Assembly (NCBI GenBank): GCA_964035015.1
Contig: OZ035998.1
Span: forward strand, 34,168,628-34,232,627
DNA from: Corallium rubrum
Taxonomy: Eukaryota > Cnidaria > Anthozoa > Scleralcyonacea > Coralliidae
Length of the DNA stretch: 64,000 bases
Direction: 5' to 3'
Shown here piece after piece: positions 10,040-21,800 of the stretch. Under the pieces are notes generated by a model. That model searched no databases. It saw nothing but the letters and a program-made list of their open reading frames with translations, and was not told where the DNA came from. Numbering within the stretch: position 1 is the first letter of the stretch; each line of letters starts with the position of its first letter. Made by a program: the position numbers and the translations under genes.

Positions 10040-10810
10040 CTAAATGAAAGAGAATCGCTCGTTGAGGCCGTGAGGGTGAATGGTACCAAGTTTGTAAATG
10101 AGACGCATTTCTTGTTTACGACGAGTATCGTTACAACCTGTAATGGGCTGAATAGCGCGGATTTTAATGTTAGAAAAGGAGTGGTTGGCACTGTTGAAGT
10201 GCCTGGCAACAGGTTTGTTTTGCACATTGTTTTTGACATCACGAAGGTGTTCAACAAACCTGTCACCTAAACGTCTTCCAGTTTCTCCGATGTAAAGCAT
10301 GGGACATTTACTGCAAGAGATACAGTAAATGAGGTTGGAGGAAGTACAAGTGAAACTATGGGTTATGTTGAACTTACATTTTGGAGCCGAAATTGAAATT
10401 GAGGAGTCTAAATATTTACAGGTGTTGCACCTACCACGACAGCAAGAGCTGGTGCCAACATGTGATACCAAGGCTTGCTGCAGTGAGCTGTGAACAATGT
10501 TTTCCCAGATGTTTTTGCCATGCCGAAAAGATACTAGGGGTTTCTCAGAGAAAATGGAAGATGTTTCTGGGTCATTTTTAATGAGGTCGAAATTACGGCT
10601 AATGATGTCTCTTACTTTGAAATTGAAGGGATGAAAAGTGAGAACTAGAGGTACTTTTTCATTAGAAATGGTAGCCAAAGGTTCGCTTAAGGTGTCTGAA
10701 CGGGAAATGTTGGAGACCTTGTGTAAGGCAGTGTCTAAGAGGTGGGAAGGATAACCGCGATTAACAAAAAAGTTTCTCATTTCCAAACATTTGGCATTGA
10801 AATCGTCGTC
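10040..10810 (-). CDS. PLE-1 C-terminal RT tail plus GIY-YIG endonuclease (partial)
   Basis: About 256 residues at the C-terminus of a Penelope-like polyprotein, ending in HPHGLNERFSFI and a stop. Order: RT C-terminal segment (KCLEMRNFFVNRGYPSHLLD), a cysteine-rich linker (SSCCRGRCNTC; CISCSKC), then the GIY-YIG domain beginning LYIGETGRRLGDRF and EHLRDV, with PVARHFNSANH downstream. In Penelope-like elements this nuclease nicks target DNA for priming. The catalytic RT core is missing, so the copy is dead. The open frame extends upstream without a stop into LINE-A coding sequence to 10960, a fortuitous fusion of two retroelements. PLE-3 (52095-53830) has the same C-terminal ending, so the two are related. 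Confidence 0.85.
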   Translation of the reverse strand, partial: DDDFNAKCLEMRNFFVNRGYPSHLLDTALHKVSNISRSDTLSEPLATISNEKVPLVLTFHPFNFKVRDIISRNFDLIKNDPETSSIFSEKPLVSFRHGKNIWENIVHSSLQQALVSHVGTSSCCRGRCNTCKYLDSSISISAPKCKFNITHSFTCTSSNLIYCISCSKCPMLYIGETGRRLGDRFVEHLRDVKNNVQNKPVARHFNSANHSFSNIKIRAIQPITGCNDTRRKQEMRLIYKLGTIHPHGLNERFSFI

Positions 10811-12588
10811 TTGGATTTTCTCGATGTCTTCACTTAAATACTGTTGGATGTTAAAATGCCATACTTGGCAAGCGTATTGTAAGACCGGTCTTATGATGGT
10901 GGTGAAAACCGTGCACAATATCGTCATGTTAGCATTCGATCTTTTTAGAAGTCTCAGCATGTAAAGTCTTTTCCCAGCTTTTTAACGATTTGATGTACGT
11001 GGTCATTCCAATTCATATTATCTCGAAGGGAGATGCCAAGGATACAAGCGGATTTTCCGCGTTGTACTGCTACGTCGTTAATCATTAAAGGTGAAAAATT
11101 CCGTTTTTCCTTCGAAAAGTCGATGACCATTTCTTTACACTTAGCTATATTTAGCTTCATGTTGTTTGCGACAGTCCAATCATGAATATAGTCCACTAGT
11201 TCCTGCAGGTTACTGCTACAGTGAGGTGAAATACTTTCAGTAACCGTGCTATCGTCGACGTACTTCCATCGGTCAGGCCATTCGGAGAGCAAGTCATTAA
11301 TCATTACAAGAAAAAGAACAGGACCTAGCACTGTCCCTTGGGTACTCCTCCGTTTACATTATGCCAGTCCGACAAACTGTTGTACAGTTTTACGCGTTGT
11401 TTGCGATCTGTAAGAAAACTTTGTATCCATTCAACTATACTTGATGGTACACTCATATCTGACAATTTACGCAAAAGAGTGGTATGGTCAATACGGTCGA
11501 AAGCTTTGGAAAAGTCGAGAAGGAATACTCTTACGGCACTTTTTGCTGCGTCTGACTCACTAAGTAAATGATGGACGAGACTTATCACGTTGTGCGTCGT
11601 CGAAGTGTTTTTTAGTGAACCAAACTGTCTTTTGTCAATTTGTTCCTTAATCGAATCGATCAACCAATCAACAACAAAACTTTCGAAACTTTGACAAGGT
11701 GGGAGTTAGTGATATAGGGCGTAGATCGTTATTTATATCGACAGGTGCTGATACTTTTGGAATTGGGATAACATTAGCTTCTTTCCACGCGGTAGGAACA
11801 ATTCGAACAAATGCTTGCTGGAACGAAGCATTAAAGATGAAAGAGACAGGCAAAGCTAAGATGTGAGCGTTGTCCTTCAGTACCCAATTTGGTGTTTCAT
11901 CGGGGCCAGGTGATTTTGAAGAAGATACAGCAGCCAGTTTGTGGTATACATTTTCTTCACTGAAAATATATTCCGGAAGGATTAAAAATTGACTACTCTC
12001 TGCTTGGGTCTCGGTGGGGCATTGATTTAGGGGGGACATTTCTTGGGTAACTGATGTAAAGGCATCGTTAATTTTATTAGCTAGGAGTTTTCCATTGATT
12101 ATCTCATCATCCACGACCAGGGTTGAGAACGCTTTTTTCTTGGGATATCCTGCGTGTTGTTTAATGCATTCCCACCACCTTTTAGGATTGGGATTCAATT
12201 TCAACTGATCAATCATTTTCTGGAGGTGGGCATATCTAAGTTTCTCACGTTCTCTATTTGCAAGGTTACGAAGGTGGCGGTACTTTTCAATGTTCCCATC
12301 ATGGTAAGCTTTTTGCCGATTTCGAATTATCTCTTTAAAATCGGGAGTTACCCAGGGTTTATCTTTGTCATGTAGCTTCACAGTTTTTGTAGGAAAGAAA
12401 ATATCTAAACCTGCGTTTAAAATATTTTGGAAAATGACCAATTTCTGATCACATAAGAGTTCGCGGTAAAGCGGTGTCCAATTTAAGTCAGTCAACCACT
12501 TTCCAAAAGCAGCCTTATTGGCTGGGTACCTTTTTCTTCTTTTCACATTCGTGGTCACATTCTTAGCCTGGATTTTTCTAAGGGTACA
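10811..12588 (-). pseudogene. LINE-A: non-LTR reverse transcriptase, frameshifted
   Basis: Read on the minus strand from 12588 downwards. A linker after the missing endonuclease comes first (PWVTPDFKEIIRNRQKAY), then RT fingers (KSPGPDETPNWVLKDNA; WKEANVIPIPK; DLRPISLTP), then VRVFLLDFSKAFDRIDHTTL, GGVPKGQ..LGPVLFLVMINDL and the catalytic YVDD box (KYVDDSTVTE), then the thumb (RPVLQYACQVWH). The reading frame changes near 11690 and 11330, so no complete enzyme is made. The AP-endonuclease part and ORF1 are absent: the 5' end stops in decamer array at 12588. Family looks CR1/L2-like by motif order. The element continues at 9294-9706 after the PLE-1 insertion. Confidence 0.85.
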
Positions 12589-12700
12589 AAAATCGCAACA
12601 AATCGCAACATATCGCAACAAATCGCAACAAATATAATATAATTACAAATATAAAAAAACAACAAACCCCCCCCCCCCCCCCACCCACCCCCCCTCCCAA
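12586..12700. repeat. Short decamer-array remnant and C-rich run
   Basis: Four decamer units (ATCGCAACAAATCGCAACAT and following) separate the 5' edge of LINE-A from the 3' side of LINE-B, followed by an A-rich tail and a C-rich run (12666-12698). The remnant shows the two LINEs were inserted into one array. Confidence 0.85.
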
Positions 12701-14835
12701 AAAAAAAAAAAGAAGAAAAACCCAACAAAAAAAACAATTACAAATATATAGAGTACGTATAAATTATTTACAATCTTTTATAATAATACCTAATAACTGT
12801 AATAACCTAACTACGATTTAAATATTTTTTTAAAATATCTCACATTGTCTTGACTTCTTATATCTCTCGATAGACTATTCCAGAGAACCGCTCCCTGATA
12901 ATGAAAGCTGTTTTTGCCAGCTTCGGAATATGGTCTTGGGACATAAACATTATACTCTGAGTTTCTCAAGTTATGAGAATGTACAGAAGTTATGTTTTCA
13001 AACATGTTAGTTAAATAACTTGGTGCCCTGTTAATCATTATTTTATACATCATCAGAGCTAGTTGTTTCGATCTCCTCATTTCAAGATTATCCCTTTAAG
13101 CTCATCCAGCAACTCAGTAGATTGTCTGTTATAACTTGAAATAGTAACTACTCTGGCAGCTCTGTTTTGTAACTTTTGAAGTGTATCGGAAAATCCTCTA
13201 CCACAACTTCCCCAAACTGCACTGCAGTAATCGAAATACGGCAGTACTTGTGAATTATACATAGTAAGTAATAATTCAAATGGAACAAGTTGTCTGACCC
13301 GTTTTAATCCACCTATCCCCCAGATATTTTCTTAGAGATTTTACAATGATCTTTCCAAGTTAAGGAATCATCTATTTCAACCCCAAGATATTTATATCCT
13401 TTCTCTCTTTTTAAAAGTTGGTGGTTAACTTCAATTTGAAATTGATGTGTGAGGTGTCGTATTTTATGCTGGCTTGCTATTATCATATATTTAGTTTTCA
13501 CGACATTTAGACTTAGTTTGTTGGCTTGTAACCACGTATGTATTTCAGACATATCGTGATTCATTTGTTGCTCTAGTATATGCACATTATCACTGGCTAT
13601 AGTAAGACTAGTGTCATCTGCATACATTCGTACTTTGGAAAAGAGATCACAAAATGGTAAATCGTTAATATAAACTAAGAGGAGTAACGGACCAAGTATC
13701 AAACCTTGTGGAATTCCACAATTTATAGCACAGCTATCCGACAGGACACCGTTTGCAAATGTATTTTGCTTACGTTCTTTTAAATAGGAAGTAAACCAAA
13801 CTAAACTTGATTGGCAGACACCATATAATTTTATATAGTTTATGTAACAAAATTTGATGGTCCATGGTGTCAAAAGCCTTTTTTAGGTCCAAAAAAATTA
13901 TTCCATTTAAAAGGACTCTATCTATATTTGAATACCAATCATTTACAGCATCTATAACAAAGCCGTTATAGTCGAATGTTGAGGTCTAAATCCAGATTGC
14001 GATTCTGTAAGTAAGTTGTGCCCTATCAGATAACTGTACAATTGATCAAAAATAACTCTTTCAATCAGTTTGGTAACAACTGGTAAAACAGATATTGGTC
14101 TGTAGTTATTCGGGTTGGCTTTATCTTCATCTTTATATATTGGTGTCACCCAAATTAGCCTCTCAAATACCACAATCTAGTAGAGATTTCACAGAATACA
14201 TTAACCCTACTGAGCACTCTTTCAATATATCTACCACTAAACAAAGCATGTGGTCTTGATGGAATCTCTGCTCGATTGTTGAAAGATGCGGCTCCCATGA
14301 TTGTGCCATCTTTGACTTTTATTATCAATCTTTCTATCAGAACTGGAATTTTTCCTGATGATTGGAAGATTGCCAAAGTCCAATAACTGTAAAGTGTGAA
14401 TTCAGTGCATTACTTATCTCTTGTGGTGATGTACAATAATTTTACGATTCTCATTGAAGTTCGAGTTGTAGTATCGTATTTTGGAAGATTTAATGTTTTC
14501 ATTGACTTTGTTTCTAATAACTCTATAATCTAGAAAAGCTTTCTCTGTTTTAAGTCGATTAGCTATTTTTTTAAGCCTATCTCTTTCAAACATCAATTTC
14601 TTCAAATCTGAAGTCAACCATGGTGATGGCTTATTTCGAACCTTTTTACGTTTTAAAGGAGCATGATAATTACAAACGGAGAGGAAACATTCCTTCCAGA
14701 CTCCCCAGGCTGAGTTTGGATCATTTTGATTTCCAATATTTTCCCATAACAATTTGAATTCTCTACCGAAAGGTCGGAACAGACCGTTATAAAAATAGTT
14801 TCATACCAGCAATGTGTGCTAGTTTTATTAGTCAT
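12700..14835 (-). pseudogene. LINE-B: second non-LTR reverse transcriptase, decayed
   Basis: On the minus strand from 14835 downwards: post-endonuclease linker (NKPSPWLTSDLKKLMFERDR), an inverted piece (14165-14385), RT fingers (VTPIYKDEDKANPNNYRPIS, ESQSGFRPQHST), CGIPQGLILGPLLLLVYIND, the catalytic YADD box (MYADDTSLTIAS), KTKYMIIASQH, GYKYLGVEIDD, thumb (VLPYFDYCSAVWGS) and a C-terminal segment (HNLRNSEYNVYVPRPYSEAG; GAVLWNSLSRDIRS). Several frame breaks occur (near 13300, 13080, 13900). The 3' terminal sequence (12745-12822) recurs at 7100-7204. Endonuclease and ORF1 are missing. It differs clearly from LINE-A, which has YVDD rather than YADD. Confidence 0.85.
14165..14385 (+). other. Inverted segment inside LINE-B
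   Basis: Here the + strand, not the - strand, encodes the RT fingers segment: ACGLDGISARLLKDAAPMIV and SLTFIINLSIRTGIFPDDWK, IAKV. This is exactly the part missing between the linker (14414-14752) and VTPIYKDEDK (from 14164) on the minus strand. The flanks on both sides are collinear in the minus orientation, so about 220 bp has flipped in place. Confidence 0.8.
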
Positions 14836-15056
14836 TAGCTAAAGTATATATTAATAATTATATTAGGTATACTAAAATTTTTAAATTGTTGGTTGCAAAT
14901 ACCTTTAATAAATACTTGTAAATATTTTTAAATACTTTAGAAAATATTTTTAACCTTGTGGATATTTTATTAACTACTTGTAAATATATTGTAATTCACC
15001 ATTTTGGTGCCAAAATATGCTAATAAACCTTTTATTTATTTTTTATTTTATTTATA
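14836..15056 (+). mobile_element. Possible retroelement 3' UTR
   Basis: AT-rich sequence ending TGTAATTCACCATTTTGGTG...AATAAACC then T-rich, directly before decamer array. The base composition and the AATAAA near the end resemble a non-LTR 3' end on the + strand. There is no coding evidence. Confidence 0.35.
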
Positions 15057-15345
15057 ACAAATCGCAACAAATCGCGCGCAATAAATCGCAACAAATCGCA
15101 ACCAATCGCAACAATGCAACAAATCGCGCGCAACAAATCGCGCACAAGAAATGGCAGCAAATCGGCGCAACAAATCGCAACAAATCACGCGCAACAAATC
15201 GCAACAAATCACGCGCAACAAATCGCAACAAATCACGCGCAACAAATCGCTACAAATCGCGCGCAACAAATCGCGCGTAACAAATTGCAACTAATCGCAA
15301 CATATCGCGCGCAACAAACCGCAACAAATCGCGTGCAACAAATCC
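15057..15345 (+). repeat. Decamer array variant with GCGCGC insertions, block 3
   Basis: CGCAACAAAT units alternate with CACGCGCAACAAAT and CGCGCGCAACAAAT forms, so the effective unit is about 24 bp. This is the same array family, evolved differently from blocks 1 and 2. Confidence 0.9.
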
Positions 15346-15899
15346 GTAAATTAAATGGATTCCTATCCAAAATCTTACTAAAATGAGAAAGTTACTAATC
15401 GTATTCAACTGTTTGCGAACTTCGATGCCTGTTGAAGTTCGTAATCTGTTCACATTTTCCCGAGATGCACATAAAGTTGATACGAGACCATTTTCCACTG
15501 ATTTAAAGCTACCGAAAGTAAAGTCTGAATTAGCCAAATCAAAACTCTCATAGCCAAAATCAAAACTCTCATACTTTTTAATTCATTGCCTACTGAGTTG
15601 AAAAATATTAATGATTTCACTGTAATATCGTACAAATCTAAATTGAAACAATTTTTCCTCCAATTGAATTATAAAGTTGACCATTTAGAACAATTTTCAT
15701 GTTCTAGTTACAAACATCTTGTTGAATGTACATGTTACTCTTAGGGTATTTTATTGTATTTAGCCAGTTGTAATGCATTGTTAGTGAATATTTTTATTAT
15801 TATTATTTGTCAAAATATTTATTTATTTACCGTCTTTCCTTTGTATTTAGTTATGAGTTTGCATGAGTAATAATGTTATTTACCCTCATGAAATAAAGT
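15346..15899 (+). pseudogene. LINE-C: 3' end of a third non-LTR element
   Basis: The + strand reads MPVEVRNLFTFSRDAHKVDT..., and after a short internal duplication (AGCCAAAATCAAAACTCTCA) TLFNSLPTELKNINDFTVIS and YKSKLKQFFL, resembling the last coding segment of non-LTR elements, then a stop near 15742, a 3' UTR and AATAAA at 15890-15895. The element ends in a (TTC)n tail. It is flanked on both sides by decamer array. Confidence 0.6.
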
Positions 15900-15973
15900 T
15901 TCTTCTTCTTCTTCTTCTTCTTCTTCTTCTTCTTCTTCTTCTTCTTCTTCTTCTTCTTCTTCTTCTTCTTCTT

Positions 15974-16046
<73 letters not shown>
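15898..16046 (+). repeat. (TTC)n then (TTA)n microsatellite tail
   Basis: About 105 bp of TTC followed by about 44 bp of TTA, starting directly after the AATAAA of LINE-C. It is probably the element's own tail, expanded. It produces spurious poly-Leu, poly-Lys and poly-Arg open frames. Confidence 0.9.
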
Positions 16047-16049
<3 letters not shown>

Positions 16050-16140
16050 ATCGCAACGAAACGCGCGCAACAAATCGCAACAAATGCAACAAATCGCGCG
16101 CAACAAATCGCAACAAATTGCAAACAAATTGCAACAAATC
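16047..16140 (+). repeat. Decamer array remnant, block 4
   Basis: About nine units including GCGCGC forms like block 3, so LINE-C was inserted into block 3 and split it. Confidence 0.9.
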
Positions 16141-16833
16141 ATATATTTTTTTATTGTATTTGTAAATGAGTTAATATTTGAGTCATTAATTATACTTTTA
16201 TAGGTTAATTTGGTTTGTTTGTGTTTTCTTTGTGAGTGTTTAAATCATGCATATGTACTATTGGTAATTAGTATAAATATACAGGTGATACACAAGTGCG
16301 AAAATGTGTATTTATACTAAAACAATTATTCGATCATTTAAGTGATCGGAGATATCACTGAAAATAATTCCGTTTGTACTGGATTCCATTTTCTACATTA
16401 TTAGTAAAAATATTGTCAATTAGTGTTGCAGTATATTGAGTAATTCTTGTTGGTTTTGTTGAAAGTGGAATGTACGACGGTGTGAAAAGTTGTTCAGTGT
16501 TCTTTACCAGTGTCTATTTGATAAGATAGTCCGATACCTGTTAGAAATTGTTACATTTTACATAATCAATTACACTGTAAGTGGTCATGAGATCAGAGCA
16601 GATTAAAGATTTACTTAAAAGTGAGATCAGTTAGATAAACGGTTATGTCAATAATAACCTTCAACAGTTCAACCACTATTGTATATTCTCCAATGAAAAT
16701 TTCCTTTCACTCATCTGGACTGATCAGACAATATGATCACACTCGCTGTCCGTTTTACCCATTTTATTCGACTTATTCATTTCGATGACAGAAACTATAA
16801 CAAGAACTGCTTGTAATAGGTTGTATTAATTAA

Positions 16834-16835
<2 letters not shown>
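16141..16835. other. No recognised feature
   Basis: AT-rich sequence without coding potential, splice-bounded exons or obvious repeats. I looked for further MSH2 exons here and saw none. Confidence 0.5.
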
Positions 16836-17558
<723 letters not shown>

Positions 17559-17905
17559 CAAGTAATATATACAAGTTCCTGTGAGCCTGAGTACGAGCAG
17601 ACGCCCATGCACGCAAGCGCCAAACGTTTGCGCATGCGTGAATTTTCTAGTCTTTCTATAGTAAAAGGGTAATGAAATTACGAAGGGGTCATCTCAGAAT
17701 ATGACAATATTGACAAAGAAGCCATGCGCAAATTACTATTTTCGTAGTATGCTTATAATTTTATAACTCTTGTGTGCTAAACAATGAGAAACTTAATATA
17801 CAACATGTCCTCTCACTTGAGTATCATGATAATCATCATTTCTTCACACTCTCGTAACAGTCCAAATATTTCAGTGTTTTCCCGCTGTTTTGAGGTTGGT
17901 TTTTG

Positions 17906-18213
17906 CATAGTTAATAGAAAATATACATGGTTTGGAAACCCGGCAAACTTCAAAGCGGTTAACAATCAAGCTACGATTCATGTTGAAAGGTACATGAAGG
18001 TGCCAAATCCTTTGTTTTAGGTTTATTAATATTTAAACAGTATGGTTGAGTGATTGAACCCAAACGTTGCTATTGGATGATTGCTTCATTATACAGAAAA
18101 CATAATATGTTCAGTAACCGTGAAAGTGCAAAAATTTCCATAAACCTGAACAAAAACATAAAACAATGACTTTTATTGAGCTTCCAAACCATGTCTATTT
18201 TCTATTAACTATG
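17906..18213. mobile_element. TIR element (CATAGTTAATAGAAAATA ends), 7-8 bp target duplication
   Basis: The left end CATAGTTAATAGAAAATATA is mirrored at the right end. GTTTTTG lies on both sides (8 bp if one G is counted differently). A related copy is at 47647-47927. An uninterrupted target is present at 18496-18516. The duplication length suggests a hAT-like transposase. Confidence 0.8.
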
Positions 18214-18225
18214 GTTTTTGGGGCC

Positions 18226-18310
18226 TGTTGTGGTTAGGGTTAGGTCCAACGGGGGGTTGTGGTTAGGGTTAGGGTTGTCAGGGGGTTTGTGGTTAGGGTT
18301 AGGGTCAGGT
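18226..18310 (+). repeat. Interstitial GGTTAGGG-type repeat
   Basis: Several TGGTTAGGGTTAGGG stretches interspersed with G-rich sequence, resembling degenerate metazoan telomere repeat (TTAGGG). A short opposite-strand CCCTAACC run occurs at 33139-33166 within a TIR element, so this may be element-borne. Confidence 0.6.
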
Positions 18311-18746
18311 TTAGAGGTGGGGGTTGAGTTGGGGGTTTGGGGGTAGGGCATTCTTTTTTTTAAATGATGATTATTGTTAATTCAACGACATCTCACAAAT
18401 GACAATAATCATCATTTCGAAATGAGAGGATATGCTGCAATATATTGCGAGACTCTCGTAACAGTCCAAATATTTCAGTGTTTTCCCGCTGTTTTGAGGT
18501 TTGGTTTTTGGGGCCTGGAGACAAGCATGAACGACATGCGCAGAAGCGATCGTACGTTGGCTTCCATGACATGTGTGCACCATTGAAACGTTGTAAAGTG
18601 TGAGTTTATTGTAAATTTCTTATCAACCAGAAGGCAAAACAAGGCTTATTTTGAGATATATTAGGAGAAGAAACACTGCAGAAAGGATTGGGAGCGTTAC
18701 TGGTCAACTTCTGGACTGGATCTGTTATTTATAGGCGAGAGGCAAA

Positions 18747-18825
18747 ATGAAGCTGACAGCCGAGCTTATTTTGCAGTCAGCTCAGTTCACTAATGCTCTG
18801 AAAGACCGGGAATTGGATCTAAGAG
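18747..18825 (+). CDS. SNRPA1: SNRPA1 exon 1
   Basis: ATG at 18747; codes MKLTAELILQSAQFTNALKD then RELDLR plus one base; donor GTGATT. A TTTATAG just upstream (18734) could be the acceptor of a 5' UTR intron. No TATA box is evident. Confidence 0.95.
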
Positions 18826-21800
18826 GTGATTTGGATTTTTAATGTTTATATGCTGCAGTTTTTGTGTCTAATGTGAATAAATCAGTATGTGATGTTCATA
18901 ATTTATAAGAGAAAAAAGCCCAACTAGAAAGCCCTGGCTTATCAATCAATACAATCATAATCATTAATAGAAATTGGTATCAATATAAATTGGTATTAAA
19001 CGTAATCAATAGAAATTGATATATATTATAGTCAATAGGAATTGATATCAATCATAGTCAATAGAAATTGAAATCAATTATAATCGATAGAAATTGATAT
19101 CAATCATATAAATAGAAATTGAAATCAATCATAATCAATAGAAATTGTTGGTATTAAAGTATTATTATACAATTGCATTAAAAGCTGTCCAAGTAACGCT
19201 AAAAATGAGTACAAATATACAGCGATATTTGGATAGTAGAAAACTGGTTTGACAGATTTAGTTAGCCAATCAAATTTACACACGGGAGATTACTTCATGT
19301 ATGCTTATTATTTTGTCCTGGTGCAAGTCACGCTCCATAAAAATTTGTTGATCAGAGCAGTTGTATAATAAATCTCTTATTAGATGTTTTGGTGTGTAGT
19401 ATCACTGTATATTTTTACTCATTGTTTGTATTTTGACTCACCCTGCGGGCTCGTCATAATACGGCACAACTCGTAAAAATATACAGTGTAAAAATATACA
19501 GCGATACATGAGCTCGAGTCATATATGAGCTCTTATTATACAACTGCTTTAAAAACTGTCCAAATAACACTAAAAATAAGTACAAATATACAGCGATATT
19601 TGGATAGTTAGTTATTTGGATAGTAGAAAACCAGTTTGACAGATTTTGTTAGCCAATCAAATTTATCACCCAGGAACTACTTCATGTATGCTTATTATTT
19701 TGTCATGGTTTTGTCCTGGTGCAAGTCACGCACTACTTCTCTGGCCTTTTTAGAGTTTTCTTTTTCTATAAAAATTTGTTGATCAGAGCAATTGTATAAT
19801 AAATCTCTTATAAGATGTATTGGTGTGTAGTATCGCTGTATATTTTTACTCGTTATTTGTATTTTGACTTCTTCAAGTCTTTCTTTTCGTTTTTTTTTTT
19901 TAACAACTTTAATTAGGAATTCACAAGATACAAGACGCTTACATATATACATACATACATACAACGCAGATAATTCCCAATAGGGCAAAACACGAACGGG
20001 ACAGTAAATCCCATGCATTGAGTGAGTGAGTGCCCTTTCTTGTCTCGGATGTGTTTTGTGTATTCACAGACATAGTTATTGGGCAGTAATGTCGCTGGCA
20101 AGTATCATGATATTATTATATACACTTACAATCGCACACGCCTTTCATTAAGTGAACTTGCAGGTGATACTTTCTAGGTAAACATGAAGCTGTGTAATAT
20201 AATTAAAGTGCCTATCTCATGGTTGGGGGCTTTGAATATTGTAATCTTTAGATTGTTCTGAGAAAAATTGTAATATATCTTGTCAGACGAAAATTTCATC
20301 TTCATGGGCTTTTTCGCTGTTAAAGGTTCTGGAAGTGATGTCAAAGCAGGGATTTAGAAATAGGGTTTAATATACACATATTCCTGCTTTGATGTCAAAA
20401 TGACATCACTTCCGGAACCTTTAACAGCGAAAAAGCCCATGAAGATGAAAGTTTTGTCTGACAAGATATATTACAATTTTTCTCAGAACAATCTAAAGAT
20501 TACAAATATTCAAAGTCCCCAACCATGAGATAGGCACTTTAAAGGCGAAGAGACTTGACATATTGAACGCTGTACATGTGTGGAAATAATACTTTCTTTC
20601 TTTGCTTTCCTGATGTCTGATCACTCGTCTCCGATGTGTTCTGTGTGTTCACGGACATAGTTATTGGTCAGTAATGTCGCTGGCAAGTATCATGATGTTA
20701 TATAAATTTACAATCGCGGAATCGCACACACCTTCAATACAGAGTTCGAATTAACAATGTGCAATTTGCACATTGTTTTGGCCTAAATAGTCAAAATTGC
20801 ATATCACTTTTCAAAACGATGTGCAAAAAAAAATCAGACTTGGGACTAATGAGCATCCATCCACGTTTATAGGTAATGCATTGCCAATCTGTCGTCTTAT
20901 GATTTTATAAAAAGCACTTTTGCTTTGAATCCCTTTGAATCGGCTTTGATCTAGCAGCGTGTTCGTGAATCTTTGACATAGATAAAGTTCTTTTTATCTC
21001 AGGTGTGAGGTGTCAGGTCAAGGTATGATATTTTTAGCCGCCATGACAGGTGTGATTTTTTAGCTGTCACCAGGCCTTATGATAATAATCAGATGTCCCA
21101 TATTTGGCTTTAGTGCTTTTGTTTTGCTTTTCGAAAAGTCTGTTCAATCGAAATTGCTCTCTTTACTCCGTGCTTTACTATGGCTTCTTTATCAAAAAGC
21201 TGTACCAGCAAAGTAAACACTGTTGAGAAATGTGTCTAGAGAAATGTCTAGAGAAACAATGCTTACAGAATGGAGTTCACTGAAGCTGTTAATTTCGGAG
21301 AAATATAGCAATGCTATTCCATACCAGGATGTTTGGGTTGCCATATTTTCCTCACCAGCTACATACTGAACTACAATTTTCAAACATTCTGCATATTATC
21401 GAACTGCTATTGATTATGCCAATCTCGAATGTATTGGATTTGGAGGCCATGATTATCTGATCAAAATGATCAGAAAATGCTCAATTAAAATGCATTTAAA
21501 GTTACCTAATGTCAGAACCATATCAGTATATTAGACTTGCCCCAGTCTCTCGCTTATTGATAGCGTGGCGTGGCCAAGTGCACATATTTTCGAAAAAAAG
21601 TTGCACATCGTTTTTTCTCAACTAATTCGAACCTTGCTTCAATAATAGTTGTGTTGATATTAAATACCTAAAGAGACTCAACATATGAACGCTGTGTAGC
21701 TACATGTGTGGAAATACGTTAATAAATACAGGCAATCATGTTTTGTTATTGCAAATTGTGTTTTCTATCGGAGAATTGGATTGTGTTTTGGCTTTTGTCT

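Larger units (their letters stand above)
9707..10810 (-). mobile_element. PLE-1: Penelope-like element, 5'-truncated, inserted in LINE-A
   Basis: The minus strand carries the end of a Penelope-like RT (KCLEMRNFFVNRGYPSHLLD), a linker with paired cysteines, a GIY-YIG endonuclease domain and a 3' region with a hammerhead-like motif (9749-9793). LINE-A coding sequence flanks both sides in the same orientation, which defines the insertion. I could not identify a clear target-site duplication. The boundaries are accurate to about 10 nt. Confidence 0.8.
17838..18510 (+). repeat. Duplicated segment, one copy interrupted
   Basis: CTCTCGTAACAGTCCAAATA...CGCTGTTTTGAGGTT occurs at about 17851-17897 and again at 18452-18502. 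In the first copy an element (17906-18213) splits the following GGTTTTTGGGGCCT, which is uninterrupted in the second copy and so shows the empty site. Confidence 0.8.

Noticed and set aside
15851..16165. Poly-Leu, poly-Lys, poly-Arg and poly-Asn ORFs
   Set aside because: Translation of (TTC)n and (TTA)n tails of LINE-C.
18226..18310. True telomere or chromosome-fusion point
   Set aside because: The TTAGGG-like repeat is short, degenerate and mixed with other G-rich sequence; an element-borne or simple repeat is more likely.
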